A stretch of 64,000 nucleotides of DNA from Glandiceps talaboti (Eukaryota; Hemichordata; Enteropneusta; Spengelidae): positions 24,779,725-24,843,724 of the forward strand of contig NC_135555.1 in the NCBI RefSeq assembly GCF_964340395.1. Direction: 5' to 3'. Positions 45,801 to 58,082 of the stretch are shown one piece after another. Numbering within the stretch: the stretch's first letter is position 1; each line of letters opens with the position of its first letter. Both the position numbers and the translations under genes were made by a program. Below the pieces are notes generated by a model, which saw only the letters and a program-made list of their open reading frames with translations, did not search any database and was not told the origin of the DNA.

Positions 45801-46878
45801 TGATCACTACTTATTTATTTATTTATTTTAATTTTACAGGTGCAGACACTATTACAACAAATGCAAGACAGATTCCAACAGATGTCAGACCAAATCATAA
45901 CAAGAAATATCCTTTTTGACCTATTCGGGATGATTTTTTTTTGTAAGATGTCAACAAGTGATGGAAGGGATATCTCTACCCAATTACCAAAGTCAACAAT
46001 TTATGATGGGGGGGGGGGGATCCCTACCCAAATACCAAGTCAACAATTGATTGGGGGGGGGGGGTATCTCTACCCAATTACCAAAGTCAACAATTGATTG
46101 GGGGGGGGGGGTGTTATCCGTACCCATTTACCAAAGTCAACAATTGATGGGGTATCCCTACCCATTTACCAAAGTCAACAATTGATGGGGTATTCGTACC
46201 CATTTACCATAGTCAACAATTGATGGGGTATCCATACCCATTTACCAAAGTCAACTATTGATGGGGTATCCCTACCCATTTACCAAAGTCAACTATTGAT
46301 GGGGTATCCCTACCCATTTACCAAAGTCAACAATTGATGGGGTATCCCTACCCATTTACCAAAGTCAACAATTGATGGGGTATCCGTACCCATTTACCAA
46401 AGTCAACAATTGATAGGGTATCCCTACCCATTTACCAAAGTCAACAATTGATGGGGTATCCGTACCCATTTACCAAAGTCAACTATTGATGGGGTATCCG
46501 TACCCATTTACCAAAGTCAACTATTGATGGGGTATCCGTACCCATTTACCAAAGTCAACAATTGATGGGGTATCCCTACCCATTTACCAAAGTCAACAAT
46601 TGATGGGGTATCCGTACCCATTTACCAAAGTCAACAATTGATAGGGTATCCCTACCCATTTACCAAAGTCAACAATTGATGGGGTATCCGTACCCATTTA
46701 CCAAAGTCAACTATTGATGGGGTATCCCTACCCATTTACCAAAGTCAACTATTGCATTCTTGTAGTGTCTTTCCTTAGCTAACATTTACTTGATGACATG
46801 GGAGGTCGTATAGATGACCTGGAGAAGAACATAGCTGACTTGATGACCCAGGCCGGAGTTGATGAAGGTGGACCATGA
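42814..46878 (+). CDS. HSBP1: Heat shock factor-binding protein 1, three coding exons
   Basis: Exons are 42814-42885, 45840-45906 and 46790-46878 (stop TGA). The product is 75 residues from the first in-frame ATG or 66 from the second (42841). The second fits better: [12 protein letters not shown] aligns with the family start MAETDPKTVQDL and has strong AGGATGG context. Downstream, [33 protein letters not shown] are essentially the family sequence, and the whole is a heptad coiled coil. Family role: a small oligomeric coiled-coil protein that binds the HSF1 trimerisation region and dampens the heat-shock response. The vertebrate C-terminal tail after QAGVEE is replaced by DEGGP. The second intron is AT-AC (see its entry). 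Confidence 0.95.
42886..45839 (+). other. HSBP1 intron 1, no feature seen
   Basis: About 2.95 kb of AT-rich unique sequence with a GTAAGT donor and a TTTTACAG acceptor. I see no further exon, RNA or clear transposon. Confidence 0.6.
45907..46789 (+). other. U12-type AT-AC intron of HSBP1
   Basis: The 5' end ATATCCTTTT is the consensus minor-spliceosome donor and the 3' end is TTTAC. TTCCTTAGC (46771-46779) is a close match to the U12 branch site TTCCTTAAC at the right distance. Only this AT-AC placement keeps the HSBP1 frame: exon 2 ends AGA A and exon 3 begins TT GAT GAC, making Arg-Ile-Asp-Asp. No GT-AG alternative fits. Confidence 0.9.
45990..46752 (+). repeat. 38-bp minisatellite, about 20 units, filling the HSBP1 AT-AC intron
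   Basis: The unit contains GGGGTATCCCTACCCATTTA and CCAAAGTCAACAATTGAT, with CCC/CCG and CAA/CTA variants. The first units have expanded poly-G runs. About 87 percent of the 883-bp intron is this repeat. Confidence 0.9.
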
Positions 46879-49500
46879 AGCAGAATTGTCTGATTTTTGT
46901 TCCAGCTATGCATTATTCAGCATTGGCTTACACCGTCCTCTGTGGGATATCTTCTTTATATTGTCCTGTATATAGTGTGGCTGTATAAGTAGCACAATAT
47001 GTGTAGCTATTCAATCTGATTTTACTTGATGTACATAATCAGTTAAATTTCTGCTAAATTTTAAGCTGATGACAACTTTAATTAATGTTATGTAATGATT
47101 TATGTCACTCTGGGTTGTTTATTTTGAACACTCCCAGCTGTAATCAGAATTACCAGAAGTGAAACCTTGTGTGATCATTTTGTGAAAAGCATAAAACAGA
47201 GATGGGTTAGTGTTAGAGTGGAAATTTATGCAAACCCCATATCTAGCAGTTTTGAAGTCTGAAATTATACAGAATGGAAATCAAGATTCTTCCTAATCAG
47301 TCTACTAAATGCATAAATCTAATCAACGTTCATATCGTAACCTGGATGAAAATTGTCAATTTTTGAAAAATGTTGGTATTTTGATATAAATTTTGGTTAC
47401 ATGATTTTGAAGTGTTCCTGTTGTCAGACAACCATGTGCATACATTTGTACTATTGTATGACTGTATGAGTTAGAGTACCTTGTAACAGACTAAAAGCCA
47501 TGATAAATTAAACTTTGTACTCATTTTATCATAACCTTCTGCTGTCCTAGTCTGCAGACAGTTCTGTCCATACTGTGGATTTGTTTCATCTAACAGTGTT
47601 GTACTGAAATATTGTAAGTTCCTACATTGACCAAGTAATCACTTTTCATTTTAAATCCAGTATTTGTTTCTGTGTCTTACTGTCACTTTGTGTTATGTAA
47701 TTATTTGGTGATCATTCAATAAAAAAGTGTGAAAAATTTAGCAAATTATGAATTGAGCTGTCTTATCAATGTACTGTCCTCCAAGAGAACTCAAACAAAA
47801 ATCAGAGAGACTAAGTTGTAAGTTAAACTGTTTGATTATATCAAACTGTATTCCATTATGTGACCATTGTTGACCCAGCTGTCCTATGGCCAAATGTTAT
47901 AATGATGACAAGATACAACACAGAAATCGTTGGAATGGCTGCTTTCTGTTGATTTTGATGTCAATTGTGCCTAGTAAGTACATAGTCAATTCTAAACATG
48001 TTTGTTTTAGAAAGATACGTTTTTATGATCAGAAGTCAAATTGGTAATTATTTCACAACTTGAAAAATATACTACTCACATTTGGTAGGGATCAGTCACA
48101 TCCCATGTGGGGTATATACAAATATGACCATTTCACATTTATTAAACCATAGTACTTGTTGTATAGAAACATTGACATTCATTTTGAGTTAACATAACTA
48201 AGCCTTACCACAGGGTGAAAACACAAATAAACAACAACAAATAAACCCTGACAATTAAGAACAGGATAATTATAAATCAATATTAAGAACGTTTCTGTGT
48301 AACGACAATTACAAATTATGTTTTCCTATGTGTGATATAGTCATACCCTATAATTGTGTATATTGTTTGTTTTGTGTGTTTTCGTAAACATAACTAAGCC
48401 TGGGCTCCCCCCCCCCCATGCTTTGACCACAGAGCACCCTGTATAATTTTTTTTACCCTAAAACACTGAGTTGCTCTGATTCTATGCACATGTGTATGTT
48501 TGGATACTCCTTCTTGTATAACTTTCTTTACAGGCCACTTTTCTAAACATCTAAATTATATTTTCATAAAATGTACAAACATACACTTGAGAATTAAAAG
48601 TACAGTTGCAAATTTTGCATAAAAATGCACTACCAATAATAACATACTTTGAGTAAAATAATGTTCATTTCAAGAAATTCAACTTGGTTAGTCTGTCTGT
48701 CTAAAGAGTACATCATGTAGAGTTCTTCTGATAATATACTACTACCTATTCACAGAATAAACATCAATGGTGTAGTCATAGATACAACTGTTTTCAATGG
48801 TGTAGTCATAGATACAACTGTTTTCCTTCGTTTCCTTGTAAGTATTCTTCATCATTCAAACACAAGACCATACTCTTGTTCTTGTAGTTGAATCCATGAT
48901 GACCATGCAGTGTTATTCTTCATCATGTCTTTCAAAATTAGCCTACCTGTAGACTTGAAGGACTAATAGCATTAGTACTACTACGCTATTTGCTATCCTA
49001 ATTGACTCTCTAGAATTACAGGCCACCATCTGGTGTAAATACATAGTAAGCTGGTAGTGTGCATGCAAGGTGAATGATACACATATTAACTTATTATAAG
49101 TGAAAGTAAAAAACAAAACAAGAAAGGTAGCCTTTAACATGTTAAGATATGTCGTGTTGTTCAGCCCTATGAGGCCAACAGTGAGTACTGGCTGATAGTG
49201 TGCCATGAATGCCCTATCTTACAGACTAAGAGGTAAACCATTTGATTTTGGGGTGGGGGGTGGGGGGTCTGGAGGATTTGGACCTGACAGCAAACCATTA
49301 CTGCAATTTTTTTTTTACAAGAGCAACTAGACAGCAATTTTATTTTTGCCAAGTAGAGGTATACAAATTAAAAAAATATATATGCTCTAAATTTGACTTT
49401 TCATCATGTCACGCTGTGTCATGTAACTTTTTATTTTTGAAATTGAATTTTCTCATAACATGATGAATATATTGTAAACTTGGAAAGTAGGAAGTAAAAG
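46879..49500. other. HSBP1 3' UTR and downstream intergenic sequence
   Basis: The likely 3' UTR runs to the poly(A) signal near 47718. Beyond it I see only AT-rich unique sequence. Two ATCAATGGTGTAGTCATAGA copies lie at about 48770-48810. Confidence 0.5.
47718..47723 (+). terminator. Candidate poly(A) signal for HSBP1
   Basis: AATAAA in ATTCAATAAAAAAGTGTG, about 840 bases after the stop codon. Confidence 0.55.
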
Positions 49501-49890
49501 TTGAATGCAAGTTTGAGGGAGCCAAGTGGGGCAGGGTATGAGTAGAGATTTTTGAAATTCAAGGACAAAAAGAATGCTTTCTGGTGTTATTTGAATCATA
49601 ACATGTCAAGGTAGTAATAATATAAGGTAAAGTATGGATCAAAATACAAGAGAGCAATGTAGTGTGGGTAGCCCTAGACATTTTTGAAATTGTAGAACTA
49701 AAAGAATACTTTGTGAGATGGAAATAATACGTCTAGTTAAACTTAAATCAAAATACAAGAGTACGATAGTGTGGGGTGGGTATGGAAGGGGGTTTCCCCT
49801 TCTCACCCCTAGAGATATTTGAAATTCAAGGACCAAAAGAGTGCTATCTGGTGTTATTTTACAATTGTAATACATCAATGTGATAACAAT
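49500..49890. repeat. Diverged tandem duplication, about 135-155 bp, 3 units
   Basis: Units share GA.ATTTTTGAAATTCAAGGA, AAAAGA.TGCT.TCTGGTGTT and ATCAAAATACAAGAG in the same order. They are clearly related but with many substitutions. Confidence 0.6.
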
Positions 49891-50289
49891 ACCCTTTCCT
49901 GATCACAATTGAAATTTGAAGTCAGAAAACTAACACCAAGAAAAAATTATTTTATCATTATGACAAATTACAGGATTCGTTGAAGGTACACACTCAGGTC
50001 AGTATTCTTAGTTTTAAATCAAATGGTATACCCCGGCCTAATAACAAAGGTTACCAAATCTGGACATCAGACCTATTTACAATAAAGGGAGAAAATAACA
50101 TAACATTATGTACAAATAAATAAAAACAAAGACGAACAAAGAAAATACACCCTAGCAGAGCGTCAAAAATGGCTAATGTTTAAAAATGTTGTGTATTTGT
50201 TTTCTTGAGGCAGCTGACAGTGTACCACTCTCTAAGCTTGAAGCATGTATATGTGTATTTAGCCACTTCTTTAATTATATTCTCATTTT

Positions 50290-50575
50290 TACTGTTGTAT
50301 GAAGGAATTTTTCTGTGTCTGTCAAATCAGGGGGGGGGGGCATATTTTAAAGTGTTCTAATATCGATGTTCTTTTGTCTGTGAACATTTTACAGTTTATG
50401 ATAAAGTGTTGCTCATCTTCAATTTCATTGGTTTTACACATGGGGCATGTACTACTGGCTATGTCTTGTTTTATTGTATCTACCTGTTTCTCAGTATTTT
50501 TGGTTTGTATGAACTTTAATCCTAAATTCCAGTATGTTTATCCCCATGACTTATCCTTAGTATGTTTACTAACGA
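50290..50575 (-). pseudogene. Relic of a non-LTR retrotransposon C-terminal zinc-binding region
   Basis: On the - strand IQTKNTEKQVDTIKQDI is followed by CPMCKTNEIEDEQHFIINC and MFTDKRTSILEHF. The C-x2-C...H-x4-C pattern with EDE.HF is typical of the end of LINE reverse transcriptase proteins. Upstream frames are broken and the rest of the element is absent. Confidence 0.6.
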
Positions 50576-50822
50576 ATTTTTATTCAATTTACGTTGTCCT
50601 CTCGACGAGAAAACGGACAGCGAAATTCAAAATATCAGTGTTCATGGTAGTAATACTAATATCAGTCATTCGAGTCTATAGGTACTAGTAGGTCAAGAAG
50701 TCTGCTTAAAAATCCAGAGTACAAATCTATAAATTAAGTACTCAATCATAGCTCAACTTGAAACGACGAAACTCATGAGTGGTCATCAGTAGCATTTGCA
50801 GCATTTCATGCGACGCTTTGAA

Positions 50823-50825
<3 letters not shown>

Positions 50826-50880
<55 letters not shown>
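50826..50880. repeat. (GA)n microsatellite in the 5' flank of the Sel1-like gene
   Basis: About 27 GA units, ending 75 bases before the start codon at 50956. A GA tract this close to a start is probably within the promoter or 5' UTR. Confidence 0.95.
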
Positions 50881-50883
<3 letters not shown>

Positions 50884-50955
50884 CGCGCATAACCTAGGAG
50901 GTTGAAAGTAAACGTGAATATCGACTGGTAACTTAGGGAGTCATCCATTAGCAAG

Positions 50956-53900
50956 ATGGCTGTTTCTGATCAAGAGATGCGGCGAAGGGTTTCGCCGAAC
51001 AAAGCGAATCGAGAGGCAGAATATCAACCCCTAGTCGAGGACGATGATGATGACGATGACGACGAATACGACAGTAGACTGCCGTATGGCGGAAAGGTAT
51101 ACTTGGCCAGAAAGAAGAAACCAGACTCGCTAACCGTCAGGATACTGGAGGTAAACTTGCTCGGCGTTGTTGCTCAAAACGCACCTGTCATTACTTGTCA
51201 ACAGTTGTTTTATTTGTACGTTCAAGTAAATTTGTTAACATAAGAGCATTTCTTTAATGACGTTTATCTGATGAACTTTAGACAGTTTTACTAATTTCTC
51301 TCTGATAGATTTTTTCAAAATGTTGCGTTAATTGCATCTCAAGTGCACCAAATTGTACTGACCTCGCATTTCTAAATTGTAGGTCGTACAACTGGTAACC
51401 ATTCCCAATCAATAACATCGATGTATTTGTGAACACGAAGCATTAGTTGATTGGCTGTCGCTGAAAATTACCTTCATTTATTATTAATATATGTATAGAA
51501 CGGTAATAATAATGTTGATGTACAAGAAAATTTCATGCACACCAGCACAATTTGAGTAGATGCGTCCACTAGTTACCATAGTAACAGTTCCACCCTACAA
51601 CTCCTAGCATTTTGTTATTGTTATTATTATAGCAGCTAGAATTGTAGGTGTCTTCAAAAGGTATTATCATTTAAATATGGAAAGACTTTTCTCTCAAATT
51701 AAATGAATTTCTTTTGACCAGTATCACTCACAGTCAGAGAAAATGGCACATACATTGTGAGAAGATATAATATCCATTACCATTTGAAAAGGATATATTG
51801 AATTATTAAATAGATTATAATGAAAATGTAAAAAAAGGAGAGCCCAGTATTGCATACCACTGAATTTTGAATCGCTTTAAAAGAGGCTGATCTTGATCTC
51901 AGAAATTACTCAATATTCTATTTACACTTTAATAGAGAGAATAATATTATTCAGTTTTATACATTAATTATACAATTTGAACATATTATGATTACCAAAA
52001 TAAATGTAACTATGCTATGTCAGTCAATTTAATGTAGTCAATTGATATGTGCCTTCAAAGTAATAATTTTTAGATTTTGGTGTCACTTTTTCAGTTCATT
52101 GGGTCATGTAACTTGTTGTAAAACCATAATTTGTTTTGTAGTTTATGTTCTAGTCTAGTTCCTGTATTCATCTCCACTCACGTATAGGGAAAGTCCTTAT
52201 TCTAGTCTAGTTCCTGTATTCATCTCCACTCACATATAGGGAAAGTCCTTATTCTAGTCTAGTTCCTGTATTCATCTCCACTCACATATATGGAAAGTCC
52301 TTATTCTAGTCTAGTTCCTGTATTCATCTCCACTCACATATAGGGAAAGTCCTTATTCTAGTCTAGTTCCTGTATTCATCTCCACTCACGTATAGGTATA
52401 GGGAAAGTCCTTATTCTAGTCTAGTTCCTGTATTCATCTCCACTCACGTATAGGTATAAGGAAAGTCCTTATTCTAGTCTAGTTCCTGTATTCATCTCCA
52501 CTCACATATAGGGAAAGTCCTTATTCTAGTCTAGTTCCTGTATTCATCTCCACTCACATATATGGAAAGTCCTTATTCTAGTCTAGTTCCTGTATTCATC
52601 TCCACTCACATATAGGGAAAGTCCTTATTCTAGTCTAGTTCCTGTATTCATCTCCACTCACGTATAGGTATAGGGAAAGTCCTTATTCTAGTCTAGTTCC
52701 TGTATTCATCTCCACTCAAATATAGGGAAAGTCCTTATTCTAGTCTAGTTCCTGTATTCATCTCCACTCACATATATGGAAAGTCCTTATTCTAGTCTAG
52801 TTCCTGTATTCATCTCCACTCACATATAGGGAAAGTCCTTATTCTAGTCTAGTTCCTGTATTCATCTCCACTCACGTATAGGTATAGGGAAAGTCCTTAT
52901 TCTAGTCTAGTTCCTGTATTCATCTCCACTCACGTATAGGTATAGGGAAAGTCCTTATTCTAGTCTAGTTCCTGTATTGGTGGGTGGTCATTTCGTCCCA
53001 AAACCAACTTGTCCCAAATCAACTCGTCCCAGTAAAGTTGTTCCCGGGCCAACTCGCCCCACGACCAACTCGTCCCACTGCCATCTCGTCCCATTCAAAG
53101 AATTCCTGTGTGGTTCATAATTAACTGCAAATAGACATAACGCATGTAGCGTCATAGTCCTGCTTGCCGACAGTGCACGGGTCTACGCTTACTTGAGGAT
53201 CAAAGGGACAACTAACTCCGTATGCAAACAGGACTAGTGGCGTCATAGATCATACATCAAAATTTCTGTCATCGTATTTTTCATTTCAAAGTTCGGAAAC
53301 ATAACTATAAAGTAATAGTTTGTAATTGCAAAACTTTCGACAGATGAAAAGTCGTGTTGCCTTCTCGACAGAATCTGCCAAAGTTGCGTCATTTCACGTT
53401 TGAGTGTGAGGGGTAGGTAGGTGTAGAGAGGTCATAGGAAGAGATAACATTAGCCTAGGTTATTACAAATAATACATATTGGGATGACATGGCAGTGGGA
53501 CGATTTCATTTTGGGATGAGTTAGTCGTGGGACGAGATGGTGATGGGACGAGTTCGTTTGGGAGGAGTTCGTTTTGGGACGAGATGTCTGGCAACCCCTG
53601 TATTCATCTCCACTCACGTATACGGAAAGTCCTTATTCTAGTCTAGTTCCTGTATTCATCTCCACTCACGTATACAGAAAGTCCTTATTCTAGTCTAGTT
53701 CCTGTAGTCATCTCCACTCACGTATAGGGAAAGTCAGATTGAAGGCGCCACGTGAATGCAATTCACTAGAACTACTTGTGTGTTACATCATTTCAAAAAC
53801 ATTTTGATCTACCAAACTAATGAAAATTTTCGTCATTTATTTAATTTGAAAATTATTTTTTGTTGCAGGCATGTCTCATCATATTCACCATTGCCTTCAT

Positions 53901-56900
53901 CTACTATGCATATTTCTATTTTGATCACCTTCATTTTCATGTGACCCATGCCTATGCTCACCTGGGTCATGCCCAAGCAATGCATCTGGTTGGTCAGAGG
54001 TACTTGAATGGGAAAGGTGTTGACAAAGATGACAAAAAAGCAATGGAATGGTTCAGGTAAGGTTCCTGGCCAATATCTATAGTTAGAATGAAAGATTGTT
54101 GGTTGTAGACGTACACTGCACATTGATGTCACTTAGCATGTAGAGTGAAATAGCAAGGAATCTTGTCAGGATATCCTTATGGTTAGAAACAATCTGATTA
54201 AAATCTGATGTATCGTACCCGGCACGATTTCTTTTTAGGTCTTACTTTTACTGTTGTTTAATCTTTTGTTAACACCCATTACATACATCTAACACAATAC
54301 AATAGGTTTTCCTGAACCCAAGCTCGTACTTACGAGTGGCCAACCAGAATCCGTCTTACATTAATTATAACACTCAAAGTTCAAAATTGAAAGAAAAAGA
54401 ACCACCAAATAATAATGCTAACATTGTTGTCTGTGTTTGAGCTCTTTTCGAACAGAGTGCTCTGAATACTGTACCCGTACATTTCAGCACATTACATTCA
54501 TTCATTGACTGACAACATTTTAAGTGATTGATTTTAACTTGTCAGTTTTTATACATTGTGAATTATTTTAATCGGCCAGTTTTACACTTAGTCCCTTTTT
54601 GTGTGCTGTTATTTTCTTTATTTTATTGCAATTTTTTAAACTTCAGTCTGTACAGTCTGAGACGCATGTGTAGCGCGTTTTCTTACAAGAAATAAAATAA
54701 TAATAATAATAATAATTCACTCGGCACGCTCTTGTGGCTTGAGAAAACCTATGGTATTGTGTCATACATAGGTAACGAGCGCTCATGACAGTAAACATAA
54801 GAGCTAAAAAGAAATCATGCCGAATACACGATATCGGATTCTAATCAGATTGGGTTAGAAAGTTAATGTTTTTAACTTTTACAGAAAGAATAGATTATAG
54901 CAGAGTAATCTAAACACTTCAACACCTTATATGTTAACACCATATATGTACTCTTTAAAGAATTAACTGATATCAACTAGAGACAAACATTGGGGAATAA
55001 CATTGCATACAACAGTAATATGATCTTATTGGGGACGTAAAGATCAGTGTTCACTTCACTTGATTGCAGATGATATAAATCTATCTCTAAGCTAACCATA
55101 ACTCCCAAGCATGAGTACAAATTTATACCTAATGTGAGTTGTAACTACGGTATTACATTCGCTATTTTAAACAATGATTGCACACTCCTCCCAAACTAGT
55201 TCCATATCTCTGTCAACTTGAGGCACAGGTAAAAGCTGGTGAAAATTACGTATTATAGGAAATTAGATTATTCATGAATGAAATATCACATAAGTATTGT
55301 ATTCTATTGTAAATCCTAACTACCTGTTTTACTTGTACCAACTAAAATATTGCATCTGTGGTTTGTCCCTTGAAATGTTAAATTGTAACATTACATTTCA
55401 GTGAATAGGTAATTTGTATTTCATCATTGATAATTCATTTTCTATAGTATTAGTATAATTCTATTTTTACCATTATAATGATTAAATTTCTTTATGTACA
55501 CCGTACAAAATACTTTACTTTGTCAGACAATGTAGAATTAAATTGAATGATTACTCATGCATAACTTGATCAGAACGACTACTAAAACATCTCAACAATG
55601 TCTCACATAGAATGAAATGAATATCTTACTTACCTGTATACTAATTATAAGTTTTTTAGTGATAACTGAAATCAGGTTCAAATGAATGTTGGTGAAGATT
55701 TCTGTTTATATGTGTGTGAATTAGACTCAAAGTCAAATACTACCAGGCTGTTTGCCTAATTCATATTTGGTACAGAAGTTACTTACAAGGGTTAACTGAA
55801 GTTATCAAAGTCTGATTTTATACATCTAGGCCTCCCCCTTCCTTTTGACAACTTGAGCCTGATAAAAGAAAGTAACTGTACACTCTTACTGTTTGTGATG
55901 TTTCTGATCTCTGATATAAGCGTTGGAATACATGGTTATATATATGCATCCCAATTTTGTTCATTTTCACATGATTGCTCTACATGGGCATGCACAAAAT
56001 CCAAATTTCTGTCAACCCGCACTCTCACAGGCTTTTTTGTGACAGCGTTTTACTAATTTCCAAATCTACTACCATATCTTGTGAAAATTTGGCAATAGAT
56101 TGACATAAATAATATTGTGTCATTGCTGTCATATAATGTGTTAAAATCACACAAGGATAAATTTTCCAAATTAAACCCTGTGCTCATAAATAACATAATG
56201 TGATGGAATGATAAACCCTCAATTTTTTATTTCCCCAATACACTAACTTTGAGTGCACCCCAAATGACAGTTCTAAAATGTTTAAATCCCAAAAAATGTA
56301 CAAAATTGGTGGTTTTGGTATTGATTTGGGTATATTATGTTGTTGTATGTCATACTACATTACTACATACACCTAGTATATGAAGAGCTGAACAGTGAAG
56401 CATTCAACATACATATGAAAACTCCCTGTGATGCCTGAAAAGAGAATAAAAACACACAGAGTATCACCAAAACTTTCATTAAAATTTTACATTTCTCCAG
56501 AAGACCCAGTGATTTTGATAGCTAAATCACTTGTCTACTTGTATAGTTGTTTTCTTTAATAATTATGTAAATTATTCCTTTGTTGCAGAGCTGCTGCTGA
56601 TAAGGGACATCCCCATGCTTCACATAATCTGGCTGTAGGTCATTTACAAGGCTATCAAACAGATGTTTCTGGGAGAGAGTAAGTTGAATCTATATTTTAC
56701 CATGTACCATTGTGTGCAATTGTGTCTTTGAAATGTCCTAGAATGTTAGTATCTCTATCATGTGTTACAACGGAAGCCTTTTGATCTGAAACAGAATTCT
56801 GGCTCTACAAAAATCTTACCAACATTGCTAGTATAACAATTACATGTATGTCATATTTTATGTACGGTATATGAAACAGTCCAGGGGTTAAAATTAAGTT

Positions 56901-58082
56901 AAATTTAGCATTCACTTTCCACCAAACATTGTCACCATGATAACATTCACCAAGAGATACTAACTTGATCTACTACCTATTGTCACCATGATAACATTCA
57001 CCAAGAAATACTAACTTGATCTACTACCTCTTGTCACCATGATAACATTCACCAAGAGATACTAACTTGATCTACTATCTACTTGACCTTGACTTTGTCT
57101 GTTGTTTGTGTACTGCAATTACCTAATTTTAATGTATTTTAGCATAGACCCCAAGGGTCTATGATTTTAGTTTCATTCATTCATAATACTACACTGTTTC
57201 AGTTCTCTCCTGAGTCTATTACATGTATATGCAGTGACAATTGTCCCTGTTTCATGACTGTTAATTACTAACTGCTATGTATTCCTATAGTTGGTCAAAC
57301 TTGTGGGTATCACTCCAAAAATGCTGCTAATCTCTCACACTTCCTGATTCCATTGTCTACACTACTTGTTGATCTAACATCACTACCAGGAGATCTAAAT
57401 CACAAAGTTCCATTGTAATAACCCCATGGCGTCATGATGGGCAAATGGTTAGCATGGCTTGGAATCTGCAGGTTGCAGTTTTGAGCCCCGTTGCTGCTGT
57501 TTGTTTCTGAATGGCTAAAATCCTTGGGCAAAATTTGAACCACAACTGCCTCAGTCCACCCAGCTGTATAATTGGGGACCTGGTAGGATAGAGGTTGCCA
57601 TGTGACTGCTTTAATTCTGTGCGCCTTTAGAGGCTGCAATGGATTGTATGCCCCCCCCAGGGAGTTGAGGAGGTAAAGGGCCATTGTGCTGCCAGGAGTA
57701 ATAATTGTGAGCACCTTCAGCTCTCAAGAGGAAAGGCGCGTTTTAAATTCTCATTATTAAAATTATTATATTTTCCTGTATTGTGGTAGTTGCAGTGTCA
57801 ATCAACTTGGATGGATACTAAAATCAGAAATTGAATGCAGACATTTAGATTTCTATTGATCACAGTACCAATTCTCTACTTACTTACTATGATACAAAAC
57901 ATATAAATTGTATATTTATTAGACAGGTCAGTTGATGTTGATATTACCTTGTATATAAATGATAGTTTTAAATGTGCGTCTCTTGCAGTGAGGCAAAAGA
58001 ACTCCTAAAGTATGCAGCTGATAAAGGAGTGAAAGAGTCATTTGATGCCCTGGCCAGACTCTGTCCTCGTGGAGATTGTTGA
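50956..58082 (+). CDS. Small single-pass membrane protein with Sel1-like repeats, 4 exons
   Basis: Exons are 50956-51150, 53869-54056, 56589-56678 and 57989-58082 (stop TGA). All are GT-AG with matching phases, giving 188 residues. The ATG has strong context (AAGATGG). Residues 1-65 are cytosolic-looking: basic start, an Asp run at about 29-36, then RKKKPD. Residues 66-83 (ACLIIFTIAFIYYAYFYF) are one hydrophobic segment. A His-rich stretch follows (DHLHFHVTHAYAHLGHAQAM). Then come about two Sel1-like repeats: GHAQAMHLVGQRYLNGKGV with KAMEWFRAAADKGHPHASHN, and AKELLKYAADKGVKESFDAL. Sel1 repeats are alpha-helical protein-binding modules, so the protein is probably a membrane-anchored adaptor with the repeats on the far side. 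I do not recognise a named orthologue. Confidence 0.85.
51151..52144 (+). other. Start of Sel1-like gene intron 1, nothing recognised
   Basis: AT-rich unique sequence without visible exon or repeat structure. Confidence 0.5.
52145..53735. repeat. 52-bp minisatellite, about 19 units, interrupted by an inserted element
   Basis: The unit contains TTATTCTAGTCTAGTTCCTG and TATTCATCTCCACTCACATA. A variant gains a six-base GTATAG duplication. The array is split at 52979-53596 by inverted-repeat element B and resumes afterwards for two to three units. It lies in intron 1 of the Sel1-like gene. Confidence 0.9.
52979..53596. mobile_element. Inverted-repeat element with iterated AACTCGTCCC arms (family 3, copy B)
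   Basis: It is flanked by an exact 8-bp duplication, CCTGTATT (52971-52978, 53597-53604), which is part of the interrupted minisatellite unit. The termini GGTGGGTGGTCATTTCGTCC and, inverted, GGTTGCCAGACATCTCGTCC match. Both arms repeat AACTCGTCCCA-like motifs. An 8-bp duplication is compatible with hAT-type elements; no transposase is present. Confidence 0.85.
54190..54852. mobile_element. Terminal-inverted-repeat element with 9-bp target duplication
   Basis: GGTTAGAAA occurs at 54181-54189 and 54853-54861. Termini are AATCTGATTAAAATCTGATG and the inverted TAATCAGATT end, and arms extend through GGCACGATTTCTTTTTAG for over 100 bases. An (AAT)n tract lies inside (about 54693-54715). No coding frame. 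A 9-bp duplication suggests a Mutator-type mobiliser (inference). Confidence 0.8.
54862..56588 (+). other. Rest of Sel1-like gene intron 2, nothing recognised
   Basis: AT-rich sequence with no exon, RNA gene or clear repeat. Confidence 0.5.
56925..57085. repeat. 51-bp tandem repeat, 3 units
   Basis: The unit contains TTGTCACCATGATAACATTC and ACCAAGAGATACTAACTTGA. It lies in intron 3 of the Sel1-like gene. Confidence 0.85.
57418..57775 (+). mobile_element. tRNA-derived SINE, full-length-looking
   Basis: The 5' part has a tRNA-like promoter: ATGGTTAGCATGGCTTGG (A box) and GGTTGCAGTTTTGAGCCCC (degenerate B box, spacing about 30). The body includes AATTGGGGACCTGGTAGGAT, and the 3' end has an AT-rich tail with ATTATTAAAATTATTATA. 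The B box is mutated, so it is probably not transcribed. It lies in intron 3 of the Sel1-like gene. Confidence 0.7.

Noticed and set aside
50299-50688. A 129-residue + strand frame
   Set aside because: It is antisense to a recognisable LINE reverse transcriptase C-terminal fragment.
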